Below, piece after piece: positions 34,911-42,168 of a stretch of 49,746 nucleotides of DNA; the first letter of the stretch is position 1; each line of letters opens with the position of its first letter. The notes beneath the pieces are model-generated. The model was not told the origin of the DNA. It ran no database searches and saw nothing but the letters and a program-made list of their open reading frames with translations. The stretch spans positions 1 to 49,746 of the forward strand of contig JAPOOK010000071.1 in assembly GCA_026713485.1 (NCBI GenBank), in the 5' to 3' direction. A program made the position numbers and the translations under genes. Source of the DNA: Chloroflexota bacterium. GTDB taxonomy: Bacteria; Chloroflexota; Dehalococcoidia; UBA6926.

Positions 34911-34948
34911 AACACAACAATATTATTGTGTTGATGGGGAGATGTCAA
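34910..34948 (-). promoter_or_regulatory. Consensus promoter with overlapping 8-8-8 palindrome for the DUF6932-XRE module
   Basis: On the minus strand TTGACA (34948-34943), a 17-nt spacer and TAATAT (34925-34920), the best promoter in the window. CAACACAA (34910-34917) and TTGTGTTG (34926-34933) form an exact inverted repeat spanning the -10 and reaching the GTG start. This is a likely autoregulatory operator; transcription would be leaderless or nearly so. Confidence 0.75.
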
Positions 34949-34972
34949 GGACTGAGGAGACAGCAGGTTTGT

Positions 34973-36742
34973 CTAGATGAGGCTCTTGCTCATGGTCACG
35001 TGCTCAATGCCGGCTTCCATAAACGTTTCGCCCTGTTCCGCGTAACCCGCCTGCGCGTAGAAGTCCTTGACATAGGTCTGAGCGTGGAGGAGGGACTGAA
35101 CAAAGCCGCGTTCGCGGGCCGCATTTTCTAGCGTCGCGAGAATCCTGTCACCGATTCCGTGCCGTCTTAGGTCGTGCCGCACGGCCATGCGGCCAATGCG
35201 GCACGTCTCTTCGCTTTCGTCCGTTAACAGGCGGCCTGTGCCGACAACCTCATTCCCGACAAACGCAACAGCGTGGACGGCGGCGTCATCGCGTCCATCC
35301 CACTCCTCGTCGACATCCACGTTCTGTTCATCGATGAAGACAACGCGGCGGAGGGCAAAGATCGCCTCCATGTCATCCGCTTCGGCTATGCGGACCAAGA
35401 CGTCCGCCTCATCATCCACGTCAGCCCCCTGCCCCATCTGATCCGCGTTGATGATCTCATGGGCAGCCTGCATGAGCATTGCACGCCGCTCGGTGGCAAC
35501 CGACGATTTATCCATATACAGACTGAGGGCCTGTTCAGGTTCAAGCGACTCAATTGCCATGCCGCGCTCAAGGCGGGTTCGGGTTCTGTCGGGCGCGTCG
35601 ACCTGCACCATGACTCCCGAAACGACGTGCGCTCCGGCCTGCCGCAGCGCGTTTCGAATGCGGATGCGGTCTATGTCGCCTGCGAGTTCGGTGGGAGCCT
35701 GAATCTCTACGCGAGCAACGACGTCACGTACATCTGCAGCAGCAAGACGGGCAGTAATCGTACCCATCACGTCTTGCTCGCCCACGTGGACGGCGATCTT
35801 GACAGTCCTGAACGGGCGAGTCCACATGGGGTGGAACGACCACGCAGCGACGCGGCGTCCGGGAGGCAGAGCGGGATCAATGTCCACCACACAGAAGCCC
35901 TTGTCGTCATTCTCCTCGGAGAAATCGACACGGTGGAGACTGCCGGAATAGACGGCTGGCGGGGCGTCTGCAATCAGTTGGTGGCGGTGAATGTGGCCGA
36001 GGGCGGCGTAGTCGATTGGATTAGCCTGGAACGCGCTGGGGAGCAGCAGGTAGTCGTTTCCCATCATCATGCTGCGCTCGTGACCGATGGTGGCGGTGGT
36101 TGCGGTTGCGTGGGCAGACAGGATGGACGGCACGTCTGAATCAAGCTCACCTGCCATGCGTGTGATCTCATTGCTGAGGAAGCTCTGCATCGACTCGGTG
36201 ACCTCTGCAGTGCTTTTGCCGTGTAGTTCAGAGCGCGCCGCGGCGGCGCTGCGACGCAGCCACGGAACGGCAACAATCTGGACGGGGCCGGCGGCCGTCT
36301 CGATGCGGTGAACGGCGGGGCGAGAGGCGACGGTCACGTTATCGACTGCGAGCGCGTCAAAGATGTCCAGCGCAGTCGCCCTGCCTTCCGTGTTGGGCAC
36401 ATCATGGTTGCCAGTGAGAAGAAAGACTGGGATGCCGGCAAGAGCGAGGCGGCTGATGCGGCGTGCGAATTCCCGTTGGTGGGTTTGGGAGGGGTCCCTG
36501 GAGCGGTACGCGTCGCCGGAAAAGACGACGAGATCGGCGCGGGGTTCAGTCAGAGCAAAGTCGACTAATTCGTCAAGGGCACGGAGTGCATCAATGAGAC
36601 GTGACGGCATGCCTGTATAGGTGGCGGCGCGGTTGACACCCGGAGCGAAGGAATCCGGCAGCGCGCTAAGTTCGTCTGAGGTGATGGGGCGGCTGGGGGT
36701 TTCGACGCCGATGTGCGCGTCGGCAAAGTGGATGACTCGCAT
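34973..36742 (-). CDS. SbcD-like Mre11-family nuclease fused to an ElaA-like GNAT acetyltransferase
   Basis: A 589-residue fusion. Residues 1-about 400 are an Mre11/SbcD metallophosphoesterase with all metal motifs: FADAHIG (Asp8, His10), SGDAY (Asp77), TGNHD (111-114), SAHAT (His210) and LGHIH (249-252). After a capping region and an acidic linker (about 434-448) comes a GNAT fold: VRIAEADDMEAIFALR, VVFIDEQNVDVDEEWDG, the acetyl-CoA loop region VRHDLRRHGIGDRIL and LHAQTYVKDFYAQAGY, closest in style to ElaA. No SbcC/Rad50 partner is in the window. The ATG is 7 nt after the glyS stop. I know of no standard SbcD with this tail. Confidence 0.9.
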   Translation of the reverse strand: MRVIHFADAHIGVETPSRPITSDELSALPDSFAPGVNRAATYTGMPSRLIDALRALDELVDFALTEPRADLVVFSGDAYRSRDPSQTHQREFARRISRLALAGIPVFLLTGNHDVPNTEGRATALDIFDALAVDNVTVASRPAVHRIETAAGPVQIVAVPWLRRSAAAARSELHGKSTAEVTESMQSFLSNEITRMAGELDSDVPSILSAHATATTATIGHERSMMMGNDYLLLPSAFQANPIDYAALGHIHRHQLIADAPPAVYSGSLHRVDFSEENDDKGFCVVDIDPALPPGRRVAAWSFHPMWTRPFRTVKIAVHVGEQDVMGTITARLAAADVRDVVARVEIQAPTELAGDIDRIRIRNALRQAGAHVVSGVMVQVDAPDRTRTRLERGMAIESLEPEQALSLYMDKSSVATERRAMLMQAAHEIINADQMGQGADVDDEADVLVRIAEADDMEAIFALRRVVFIDEQNVDVDEEWDGRDDAAVHAVAFVGNEVVGTGRLLTDESEETCRIGRMAVRHDLRRHGIGDRILATLENAARERGFVQSLLHAQTYVKDFYAQAGYAEQGETFMEAGIEHVTMSKSLI

Positions 36743-36748
36743 GGGCGC

Positions 36749-38071
36749 TTAGCCCGTTAGGCGGTCTTCCAGCAACGCGCCAAGCTCAGCGATTGGGAGG
36801 CGAACCTGCTCCATCGTGTCACGGTCGCGAACGGTCACGGCGTCGTCCTCCTCAACGGTCTGGAAATCGATAGTGACGCAGTACGGCGTGCCGATCTCGT
36901 CCTGCCGGCGGTAGCGGCGCCCGATGGATTGGGAGTCGTCATAGTCGGTCATCCAGCGTTTGCGGACGATGTCATAGACCTCCCGCGCCTTGGGCACGAG
37001 CTTCTCGTTGCGGGACAAAGGAAGGACAGCCACCTTATACGGAGCAAGATCACGGTGCAGCTTGAGCACCGTGCGGCTCTCTCCATTCACCTCTTCTTCT
37101 GTATAACCGTCGACGAGGAATGCCAGCAGGCAGCGATCGACGCCGCTTGCGGGTTCGACAACGTGGGGTATGAACCGCTCCTGCCGCTCGTCATCGAAAT
37201 ACTCCAGCTTGCGCCCGGAGCTGTCCTGATGTTGGCGGAGGTCAAAGTCGCCGCGGTAGGCGATGCCCTCTAGTTCCGACCAGCCGATGGGGAAAAGGTA
37301 CTCAATGTCATAGACAGCGGCAGCGTAGTGGGCAAGTTCATCCTGGTCGTGCTGACGAAAGCGCAGCCGCTCCGGGTTGATGCCGAGGTTCGTGTACCAC
37401 TGCATCCGTTCATTGCGCCAGTATTCAAGGGAGTCAAAGCCATTCTCAGGTCTGACGAAATATTCCATCTCCATTTGTTCAAACTCACGGGTACGAAATA
37501 TAAAGTTACCCGTTGTAATTTCATTGCGGAACGATTTTCCTGTTTGCGCAATTCCAAAGGGGATTTTCTTGCGAGTGGCGGTTCGCACGTTCTCAAAATT
37601 CGTGAAGATACCCTGCGCGGTCTCGGGTCGCAGGAACGCGACCGCAGCGTCCTCTTCCACCGGCCCGAGGAACGTCTTGAACATGAGGTTGAACTGCCGC
37701 GGCTCCGTGAATTCGCCCACAGTTCCGCAGTCCGGGCACGTGTCATCCTCAATATGGTCGGCACGTTGGCGGCGGTGGCAGCTGCGGCACTCAACTAGCG
37801 GGTCGGTGAATCCGGCGACGTGGCCGCTCGCCTCCCATACGAGGGGGCTCTGGATGATGGCGCTGTCAAGGCCGACGACATCATCGCGCTCCTGCACCAT
37901 GGCACGCCACCACGCATCACGCACGTTCCGCTTGAGTTCAACGCCGAGGGGGCCGTAGTCCCACGACGAGCCGATACCGCCGTAGATCTCGCTGGCGGGA
38001 AACACGAACCCGCGTCGCTTGGCGAGCGACACGATGGTGTTCATATCAGTCAGTGTCGGCTCAATAGTCAC
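36749..38071 (-). CDS. glyQS: Glycyl-tRNA synthetase (alpha2 type)
   Basis: Class II synthetase charging tRNA-Gly, of the single-chain bacterial/eukaryotic type. Landmarks are IVSLAKRRGFVFPASEIYGG, the zinc-binding-like Cys pairs CRSCHRRQ and CPDCGT, RPETAQGIFTNFENV, motif 2 region GIAQTGKSFRNEI and motif 3 region VVEPASGVDRCLLAFL, then the anticodon-binding C-terminal domain. The length of 440 residues fits. GTG at 38071 has GGAGG about 9 nt upstream and is preferred over the first codon at 38101; ATG at 38044 is another option. No T-box leader was seen. Confidence 0.95.
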   Translation of the reverse strand: MTIEPTLTDMNTIVSLAKRRGFVFPASEIYGGIGSSWDYGPLGVELKRNVRDAWWRAMVQERDDVVGLDSAIIQSPLVWEASGHVAGFTDPLVECRSCHRRQRADHIEDDTCPDCGTVGEFTEPRQFNLMFKTFLGPVEEDAAVAFLRPETAQGIFTNFENVRTATRKKIPFGIAQTGKSFRNEITTGNFIFRTREFEQMEMEYFVRPENGFDSLEYWRNERMQWYTNLGINPERLRFRQHDQDELAHYAAAVYDIEYLFPIGWSELEGIAYRGDFDLRQHQDSSGRKLEYFDDERQERFIPHVVEPASGVDRCLLAFLVDGYTEEEVNGESRTVLKLHRDLAPYKVAVLPLSRNEKLVPKAREVYDIVRKRWMTDYDDSQSIGRRYRRQDEIGTPYCVTIDFQTVEEDDAVTVRDRDTMEQVRLPIAELGALLEDRLTG

Positions 38072-38190
38072 GTAGCGAGGCCTCCAACGGAATCTGGACA
38101 CTAGTGCGCGGCAGGTATCGCTGGCAGTGCCAACGATGCTCAGCTATAAGGATACAGGAGAGAGTGTGGTGACAAGGGGATGTGGGCTAG

Positions 38191-39012
38191 TCAACTGCTT
38201 AGCACCGAATGAGCAATCCCGTACCGCTCTGCCGCCAATTCAACGGTTTCCTGAATTAGATCGACGGGTACAACGGTGGCAAGTCCGGAGTTCTCCTGGA
38301 CGATCAGCCTGGGAGTTCCGGTCTGCTCACTCAGAGCTACGTCAACGAACGGCTGATAGGCAGCCACAACGCCAATCAACTTGGGATCCGGGCGTGTCTG
38401 GCCATACGAGAACATGGTCGGCTTCAGAATGACCGGGCCTCCGCTATTTCCCGGAAAGACAAACGAATCTATCAGGAACTCCTTGGAGCGACGCTCATAG
38501 CAGTCTTGAATCCGGGCAATAACTCCCTGCCGCACGATCACGTAGTTCTGTTCAGCGCCGGCCAGTCCAAGTGGAAAGCCGAGCACAAAGACTTCGTCTC
38601 CCTCTGAGACAGAGCCGCCTTTCATGGACTCAAGTCGTTCCGTCTGTCCGTTACCCGTGAAGAATGCCATCTTCACATCTCTCAGGCCTTGCCCAAGTGA
38701 GTCTATTAGCAGAACGGCAACGTCAACGTCCTCGTCAGGATGAAAGATCCAGTGATCGTTTGGTCCGCCATCATTCGGGGGGAGGGGCAGTATCTTGGGA
38801 GCAGTCCCGGCGAGGGCATTGAATCGTATTTGCGGGCTGCGTATCCCCTTTACAACGTGTCGGTTAGTGACCAGGTAAACGTAGTATCGGCCCTGATTCC
38901 CCGAAGGCTGCCCGTACAGGAAGCCGGAGGCGGCGTACCGTATGTTTCCGTCCTTGTCCGGCGTCCCCAGCGCGACGACTTTGTCCAGGAATGTAGGTGG
39001 AATCAAGGACAT
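38191..39012 (-). CDS. Trypsin-like serine protease without signal peptide
   Basis: A 273-residue S1-fold protease with a complete triad: His52 in VTNRHVV, Asp97 in DEDVDVAVL and Ser190 in FPGNSGGPV. The substrate-binding loop after the serine and a GFPLGLAG segment are typical of HtrA-like or S1B-type enzymes, but there is no PDZ domain, signal peptide or membrane anchor, so it is probably cytoplasmic. ATG at 39012 follows GAGGAG. Neighbours give no functional clue. Cytoplasmic trypsin-like enzymes sometimes occur in defence or stress modules, but nothing adjacent supports that here. Confidence 0.87.
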   Translation of the reverse strand: MSLIPPTFLDKVVALGTPDKDGNIRYAASGFLYGQPSGNQGRYYVYLVTNRHVVKGIRSPQIRFNALAGTAPKILPLPPNDGGPNDHWIFHPDEDVDVAVLLIDSLGQGLRDVKMAFFTGNGQTERLESMKGGSVSEGDEVFVLGFPLGLAGAEQNYVIVRQGVIARIQDCYERRSKEFLIDSFVFPGNSGGPVILKPTMFSYGQTRPDPKLIGVVAAYQPFVDVALSEQTGTPRLIVQENSGLATVVPVDLIQETVELAAERYGIAHSVLSS

Positions 39013-39140
39013 TCTGGTTTCTCCTCATCAATCCGAGGCAAGTATTTCTACTATCAATTATTGCAAGAGGTAGCAAGAGTTTGATTAGCCCGCATGAGGT
39101 CGGCGGGCGTTAAGGTATGTATCCGGGAAACGCGAATCTG

Positions 39141-39160
39141 ATTCCCGCCTGCGCGGGAAT
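39141..39160. repeat. Perfect hairpin repeat ATTCCCGC-CTGC-GCGGGAAT
   Basis: ATTCCCGC (39141-39148) and GCGGGAAT (39153-39160) are exact inverted arms with a 4-nt loop, 11 nt after an fmdB-type stop. It matches the hairpin at 25977-25996 except for one position, and belongs to a short intergenic repeat class common in bacterial genomes. Confidence 0.7.
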
Positions 39161-39170
39161 GACGAAGGGC

Positions 39171-39527
39171 TTAGTCGAGGCCGCGCTTGTCGAGGATCTT
39201 GTCGACTTCACCTTCGCGGGCCTGGCCGATCATTTCCTTGACGCGATCCGGCATCTCGATGCCCGCCTCGTCCATGCGTTTCTCAGCCCATCGTCCGATG
39301 TTTGACGGGTCTCGCCAGTAGTCGTGGCCGGGGGCGTCGGGATCACCGGATGCCTCGTGTCGAGAGGCGGTGGAGCGAACGTAGGCGGCGCGGGACATCA
39401 CCTTTTCAGTCTTGTTGGAGCCGCAGTGGGCGCATTCCTGCTCTGTGGGCAACTCCTCCGGTATCACCTTGTAGAAGGTGCTGGAGCGCTTGCCGCATTC
39501 GTTGCATGAGAATTCGTATATGGGCAT
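39171..39527 (-). CDS. FmdB-family zinc ribbon protein (longer paralogue)
   Basis: A 118-residue protein with an N-terminal zinc ribbon, MPIYEFSCNECGKRSSTF and CAHCGSNKTEKVMSRAAYVR, the FmdB signature with two CxxC pairs. A charged helical tail (RWAEKRMDEAGIEMPDRVKEM) follows and is longer than usual. FmdB-type proteins are putative regulators with poorly known function. A second, shorter paralogue lies 38 nt upstream on the same strand. Confidence 0.88.
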   Translation of the reverse strand: MPIYEFSCNECGKRSSTFYKVIPEELPTEQECAHCGSNKTEKVMSRAAYVRSTASRHEASGDPDAPGHDYWRDPSNIGRWAEKRMDEAGIEMPDRVKEMIGQAREGEVDKILDKRGLD

Positions 39528-39565
39528 CGTTTCACCGCCCTCTCTGCCGCGCCCTCATTACACCG

Positions 39566-39829
39566 TTAATCGTACCCGTCATCGAAGTAGCCGTCACCCA
39601 TGCCATCGTAATCGTCATCGCTGGGGGCGTCATCAAACGCGGACAGGCGGTCATAGTCGTGGTAGAGGTCTTGCCGTGAGCGCACAACTGCAACGCGTGA
39701 GACCTTGCGTCGCAGTGACGCGCCGCCGCAGTGATGGCACGTGGGGTCACCGATGGGCGCGGAGACGGAGCGGGTGAAGACACTTGTGTCTCGTTCGCAG
39801 TCCTCACACTTGAATTCGTAGATTGGCAT
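39566..39829 (-). CDS. FmdB-family zinc ribbon protein (shorter paralogue)
   Basis: An 87-residue protein opening MPIYEFKCEDCERDTSVF, with the second CHHCGGASLRRKVSRVAVVR pair, and a short Asp/Tyr-rich tail (DAPSDDDYDGMGDGYFDDGY). It probably arose by tandem duplication with the next gene. A TAGACT -10-like box (39844-39839) lies 9 nt before the ATG, suggesting a leaderless transcript covering both genes. Confidence 0.87.
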   Translation of the reverse strand: MPIYEFKCEDCERDTSVFTRSVSAPIGDPTCHHCGGASLRRKVSRVAVVRSRQDLYHDYDRLSAFDDAPSDDDYDGMGDGYFDDGYD

Positions 39830-39867
39830 GGCTTGGTCAGTCTAACAGAGGGGGTAGAACAGCTCAT

Positions 39868-39895
39868 ACTTCGGCAGGCTCAGGGTGAGCGAGAA
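39868..39895 (+). repeat. Diverged CTTCGgCAGGCTCAG interspersed repeat
   Basis: ACTTCGGCAGGCTCAGGGTG and the following AGCG resembles the element at 4063-4086, differing by one base in the core. It lies in the gap between fmdB and yraN. Confidence 0.4.
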
Positions 39896-39916
39896 TAGGC
39901 GGGAATGGGGGAGTCC

Positions 39917-40321
39917 TTAGCGCGTGTCCTGGATGGCGTTCTTGTGCCAGGTGAGCCGCATGAGCCTGCCCCGCCGATCAAAGACGACGGCGACGATATC
40001 GATGCGTGTGTGCTCCGGTAGATTTTCGGCTTCGTGATGCTGCCGATACGTTTCGATGAGGCGGGCGAGGCGATTGGCCTTGGTGGGAGTGACGGACTCC
40101 TCCGGAGTTCCAACGTTTGGCGTGGAGCGGCTGCGAACCTCGACGGCCACAAGCGTCTCGTCGATGACACCGACGATATCGAGCTCTCCGGCGCGGTAGC
40201 GGACGTTCTCCTCCAGAGTATGAAAACCCTCGGATTCAAGTTGTCGCCGGGCAAGGCTTTGCGCGTGCAGCCCGCGCCTGGAACGAGTGGTTGGGGCTGT
40301 GTGTCGACCCTTCTTCTGCAC
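39917..40321 (-). CDS. YraN/UPF0102 endonuclease-like protein
   Basis: A 134-residue protein of the UPF0102 family with a restriction-endonuclease-like fold. The core reads RYRAGELDIVGVIDETLVAVEVRSRS, giving the Glu-Asp...Glu-x-Arg variant of the PD-(D/E)xK motif, and LARLIETYRQHHE with RIDIVAVVFD follows. GTG at 40321 follows AGAGGA. The function is uncertain; family members have been linked to DNA uptake or repair. Confidence 0.88.
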   Translation of the reverse strand: MQKKGRHTAPTTRSRRGLHAQSLARRQLESEGFHTLEENVRYRAGELDIVGVIDETLVAVEVRSRSTPNVGTPEESVTPTKANRLARLIETYRQHHEAENLPEHTRIDIVAVVFDRRGRLMRLTWHKNAIQDTR

Positions 40322-40388
40322 GGTTGAGTCCTCTGCGTATCCCTTATACTAATGTGGCCATTGCGCCGTATTCGGCCAGGAGGAAATA

Positions 40389-41711
40389 TTGGGCGAAGAT
40401 TTTACCCATTCGGCTGTGATTCTCGCCATGCAGCTGGGCATCATCCTTGTGGTAGCCAAGCTTGCCGGCGATTTCACCGAGCGCATTCTGCGACAGCCGG
40501 CCGTCATTGGGGAGTTGGTAGCGGGCATCATCATCGGCACGGTCGCGATTCATGGGTTTGAGCCGCTCGGCTACGAACCCATCGGACTTTTTGAAGAGCT
40601 ATTTGAGCCACCGGAGGAAGGCGCGGTCATTCCCGTCCCGAAGACGCTTTTTGTATTCGGACAGGTGGCGGCCATCATCCTGCTGCTAGAAACGGGCCTG
40701 AATACGGATCTCAAGGCGTTCCTGCGGTTCGTGCCGCAGGCAAGCGTGGTTGCCATCGGCGGCGTGGTTGTTCCCTTTGCGCTGGGGGCATACGCGACCG
40801 TCTTGTTCGGATTCGCCGACTCCTTCTTCTCTGCCCCTGCCCTGTTTGTGGGAACCATCATGACCGCGACATCCGTGGGCATCACGGCCCGCGTGTTGGC
40901 TGACTTACTACGTTTGGACTCACCGGAGGGTGTGACGATCCTTGGCGCAGCCGTTGTGGATGACGTGCTCGGGATTCTGATATTAACAGTTGTTGTTGGC
41001 GTGACGGCAGGCGAGTCCGTTGGGGCGGCTACGGAGGCGGCCTCATTCGAATGGACTGAGGTGGCCATAGTTGGCGCCAAGGCAATCGGCTTCTGGCTGG
41101 TTCTCACTGTCGGTGGGATATTGGGCGCGAGGTACATCGTCCGCGCAATCAACAGCATTCGCGTGGAGGGCGCGGCGATTGCAATCGTTTTCGGCATCGG
41201 GTTGTTTGCCGCGGCGTTGGCAGAGATGTTTGGGCTGGCGATGATCATTGGCGCGTACTCGGTGGGCCTGGCATTGTCTCAGACAGAGCTCCGCAATCAA
41301 CTCCACCAGCCCCTGAACGGTCTATACCATGCGATGGTTCCCGTGTTCTTTGTCGTGATGGGAATGATGGTGAACATCGAGGCGATGCGAGATGCCCTGG
41401 GATTCGGCCTGATCGTCGTGGTGCTGGCCATTATCGGCAAGGTGGCAGGATCAGGGCTGCCGGCGTTGGCAGCGGGATTCAGCCGCATCGGGGCGTGGCG
41501 TGTGGGTGTTGGAATGGCGCCGCGCGGCGAGGTGGGTCTGATAGTCGCCGGCATCGGCGTGTCACAGGGCCTGATTGGACAGGATCTCTTCGGCGTCGCG
41601 ATTCTAATGACGATTGCGACGACGCTCATCGCGCCCGCCGTGTTGGTGTCTGCGTTCCGCAACAACGCCCCGGGCCTGCGCAGGGACCAGGCGACGGAGA
41701 GACAGGTTTAG
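40389..41711 (+). CDS. CPA2-family cation/proton antiporter
   Basis: A 440-residue membrane protein with about 12-13 spans. It has LRQPAVIGELVAGIIIGTVAI near the N-terminus, the ALIFLLETGLNTDL-like segment (ILLLETGLNTDLKAF), GTIMTATSVGITARVL, the ion-binding pair in GAAVVDDVLGILIL, and MAPRGEVGLIVAGIG near the end, all typical of Kef/NapA-type antiporters. No NAD-binding TrkA domain follows, so a Na+/H+ role is likelier than a regulated K+ efflux channel. TTG at 40389 is 5 nt after AGGAGG; TATACT at 40346-40351 may be the -10. Confidence 0.92.
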   Translation: MGEDFTHSAVILAMQLGIILVVAKLAGDFTERILRQPAVIGELVAGIIIGTVAIHGFEPLGYEPIGLFEELFEPPEEGAVIPVPKTLFVFGQVAAIILLLETGLNTDLKAFLRFVPQASVVAIGGVVVPFALGAYATVLFGFADSFFSAPALFVGTIMTATSVGITARVLADLLRLDSPEGVTILGAAVVDDVLGILILTVVVGVTAGESVGAATEAASFEWTEVAIVGAKAIGFWLVLTVGGILGARYIVRAINSIRVEGAAIAIVFGIGLFAAALAEMFGLAMIIGAYSVGLALSQTELRNQLHQPLNGLYHAMVPVFFVVMGMMVNIEAMRDALGFGLIVVVLAIIGKVAGSGLPALAAGFSRIGAWRVGVGMAPRGEVGLIVAGIGVSQGLIGQDLFGVAILMTIATTLIAPAVLVSAFRNNAPGLRRDQATERQV

Positions 41712-41757
41712 CGAATTCAGCGGGGTATGATGAGGGGGCGCCCCAACGCGTCGTCAT

Positions 41758-41829
41758 GCCCCTGTAGCTCAGTGGATAGAGCACCAGCCTCCGGAGCTGG
41801 TGGCCCGGGTTCGAGTCCCGGCAGGGGTA
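41758..41829 (+). tRNA. tRNA-Arg (anticodon CCG)
   Basis: The full cloverleaf is visible. The acceptor GCCCCTG (41758-41764) pairs with CAGGGGT (41822-41828) with a G-U closing pair and discriminator A at 41829. The anticodon stem CCAGC/GCTGG encloses loop CTCCGGA, with anticodon CCG at 41791-41793. The T arm CCGGG-TTCGAGT-CCCGG is canonical. The 3' CCA is not encoded. Confidence 0.96.
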
Positions 41830-42168
41830 TTTGCTTGCTCACCTTTGTTCAACTTTTCTTTGATTTTCGTTAACAGGAGTCCTTTCAAGAAACAGTCCAT
41901 CAAGTGGACCACTCTAAGGAAGGATCTCCCCTGCAAATTGTCCTTCCTTGGTAATGCGTTTCCGGCTGCCGTCGGACGGCAGGCCACGTGCATCGACACC
42001 GAGTAGGGTTCCAGCATCCCCGGTGACAGAAGGGCAGAAGCATCGCTGAGGCCTCCGGCAGCTGGTCAACAATTAGGAAGACCATAGTCCCCGGAGACCG
42101 CACCCAGTGTGTTTGGCGCTGTGCCATGGTGTGGCGCCGAGGCCGTACACCGTCCATGGCGGGGCGGT
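41830..42168. other. Intergenic region after tRNA-Arg, no supported gene
   Basis: The 339 nt hold only short frames of poor composition. A GGCGC/GCGCC dyad near 42117-42140 lies just beyond the 3' end of the minus-strand kinase gene and could terminate it, but there is no T run. No integrase or repeated tRNA 3' end was seen. Confidence 0.6.

Noticed and set aside
38072-38190. Possible T-box leader of glycyl-tRNA synthetase
   Set aside because: No T-box consensus, specifier stem or terminator/antiterminator pair was visible upstream of the start.
41769-42017. Minus-strand open frame overlapping tRNA-Arg (reads PAGTRTRATSSGG)
   Set aside because: That peptide is the well-known artefact of translating a tRNA gene antisense; no integrase-like sequence follows.
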